A DNA stretch of 7,664 bases from Sphingomonas paucimobilis (GTDB lineage: Bacteria > Pseudomonadota > Alphaproteobacteria > Sphingomonadales > Sphingomonadaceae), in the NCBI GenBank assembly GCA_945860425.1, contig CAMAQU010000075.1, forward strand, positions 1 to 7,664, read 5' to 3'. Below the pieces are notes generated by a model that saw only the letters and a program-made list of their open reading frames with translations, made no database searches and had not been told where the DNA came from. A program made the translations under genes and the position numbers. The number at the start of each line of letters is the position of its first letter. Position 1 is the stretch's first letter. Of the stretch, positions 6,726 to 7,664 are shown one piece after another.

Positions 6726-7664
6726 GTGGCTGATCATGCACGTTCCGATGATCCAGCGGTTCAGGCCCAACTTGACCGCTTTGCCCAATTATCCCCGGGC
6801 CGGGATATTCTTGGGCTAGAGCGGATTGCCCTGCTTTTAGAAGCTATCGGTAACCCGCATCTCAAATTGCCCCCCGTTCTTCACGTTGCCGGTACCAATG
6901 GTAAGGGGTCCACCTGCGCCTTTTTAAGGGCTGCGATTGAAGGCGCGGGTTTGACGGCGCACGCCTATACCAGCCCGCATCTTGTGCGGTTTAATGAACG
7001 TATTCGGGTGGCAGGCGCCTTGATTGACGATGCCCAATTAGCGTCCGTTTTGGCCGAAGTTCTTGATGCAGCCGAAGCCGCCAATATTGGCCCAAGCTTT
7101 TTTGAGGCAACAACCGCCGCCGCCTTTCTGGCCTTTTCCCGAACCCCTGCGGATGCCACGATTGTCGAAGTTGGCCTCGGCGGGCGGCTCGACGCGACGA
7201 ACATCATCCCTGCCCCAATTGTGACGGGAATTGCGCAACTAGGTCTCGATCATGAAGCCTTTCTGCTCGACCCGGAAAATGGGCCAGGCTACCCTCCACT
7301 AGAGCGGATCGGTTTTGAAAAGGCGAGCATCTCCAAATCCGGCGCGCCGCTTGTCACCATGGATTATCCAAAAGCTGTGATGGCGCGCGTGGCAGAGGTA
7401 GCAGCGGGCGTCGGTGCGCCGCTTGTTGCGCAAACACAGGGCTGGGATTGTGCGGCTCAGCAGGGACAGCTTCACTATAGCGATACCCACGGCGCGCTTG
7501 TGGTGCCCTTGCCCCGCCTGCCGGGCCAACATCAATGCACCAATGCTGGGCTCGCCATCGCAATGTTGCGGCATCAATCAGTGCTCAATATTCCTGAAGC
7601 CGCCTATCAGGTTGCGATGGGTGCAGCCCATTGGCCCGCCCGCCTCCAATTGCTCACACCCGGC
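6726..7664 (+). CDS. folC: Dihydrofolate synthase/folylpolyglutamate synthase, 3'-partial
   Basis: The frame stays open to the window edge (313 codons), so the 3' end is missing. The enzyme adds L-glutamate to dihydropteroate and then further glutamates to folates, using ATP. Visible Mur-ligase-type motifs are the P-loop G-T-N-G-K-G-S at 56-62 (Lys60), T-S-P-H-L at 82-86, V-E-V-G-L-G-G-R-L-D-A-T-N at 147-159, G-L-D-H at 173-176, E-K-A-S-I at 198-202 (usually E-K-A-G-I) and P-G-Q-H-Q at 266-270. The start is chosen as GTG, 7 bases after the accD stop: no other usable start precedes the P-loop, and M-A-D-H-A-R-S-D-D-P resembles sphingomonad FolC. There is no clear ribosome binding site, so coupling to accD is likely. 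The C-terminal domain is only begun. Confidence 0.95.
   Translation, partial: MADHARSDDPAVQAQLDRFAQLSPGRDILGLERIALLLEAIGNPHLKLPPVLHVAGTNGKGSTCAFLRAAIEGAGLTAHAYTSPHLVRFNERIRVAGALIDDAQLASVLAEVLDAAEAANIGPSFFEATTAAAFLAFSRTPADATIVEVGLGGRLDATNIIPAPIVTGIAQLGLDHEAFLLDPENGPGYPPLERIGFEKASISKSGAPLVTMDYPKAVMARVAEVAAGVGAPLVAQTQGWDCAAQQGQLHYSDTHGALVVPLPRLPGQHQCTNAGLAIAMLRHQSVLNIPEAAYQVAMGAAHWPARLQLLTPG

Overview
The window looks like the chromosome of an alphaproteobacterium, most likely a sphingomonad (Sphingomonadales). This rests on the gene order trpF-trpB-trpA-accD-folC, which is typical of Alphaproteobacteria, on sphingomonad-like protein sequences (for example the N-terminus of FolC), and on a G+C content that by eye is in the mid-50s percent. 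All recognisable genes are on the + strand, and about 99% of the window is coding. I see no RNA genes, mobile elements, CRISPR arrays or long repeats.

Layout. Bases 1-2178 hold the 3' part of a large patatin-like lipid acyl hydrolase gene whose start lies before the window. After a 30-base gap comes a compact set of seven co-directional genes: a small two-helix membrane protein of the LapA/DUF1049 type (2209-2547), pyrF (2544-3218), trpF (3221-3862), trpB (3859-5067), trpA (5064-5867), accD (5864-6718) and the 5' part of folC (6726 to the window edge). Four junctions overlap by 4 bases (ATGA or GTGA). The others are separated by 2 and 7 bases, so this is almost certainly one transcription unit with translational coupling.

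How the genes work together. trpF, trpB and trpA encode the last steps of tryptophan synthesis after the anthranilate phosphoribosyl step. No trpE, trpG, trpD or trpC is visible, which fits the split tryptophan pathway of this class. pyrF makes UMP, accD is the carboxyltransferase beta subunit of acetyl-CoA carboxylase (fatty-acid synthesis), and folC makes dihydrofolate and folylpolyglutamates. The cluster is therefore a housekeeping biosynthetic operon rather than a single pathway.

Points of interest are modest: a strongly A+T-rich patch with unusual codons inside trpF, a cysteine where enteric TrpB has the serine that contacts the PLP ring nitrogen, and a patatin-like gene directly upstream of the operon. 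I found no convincing undescribed system.
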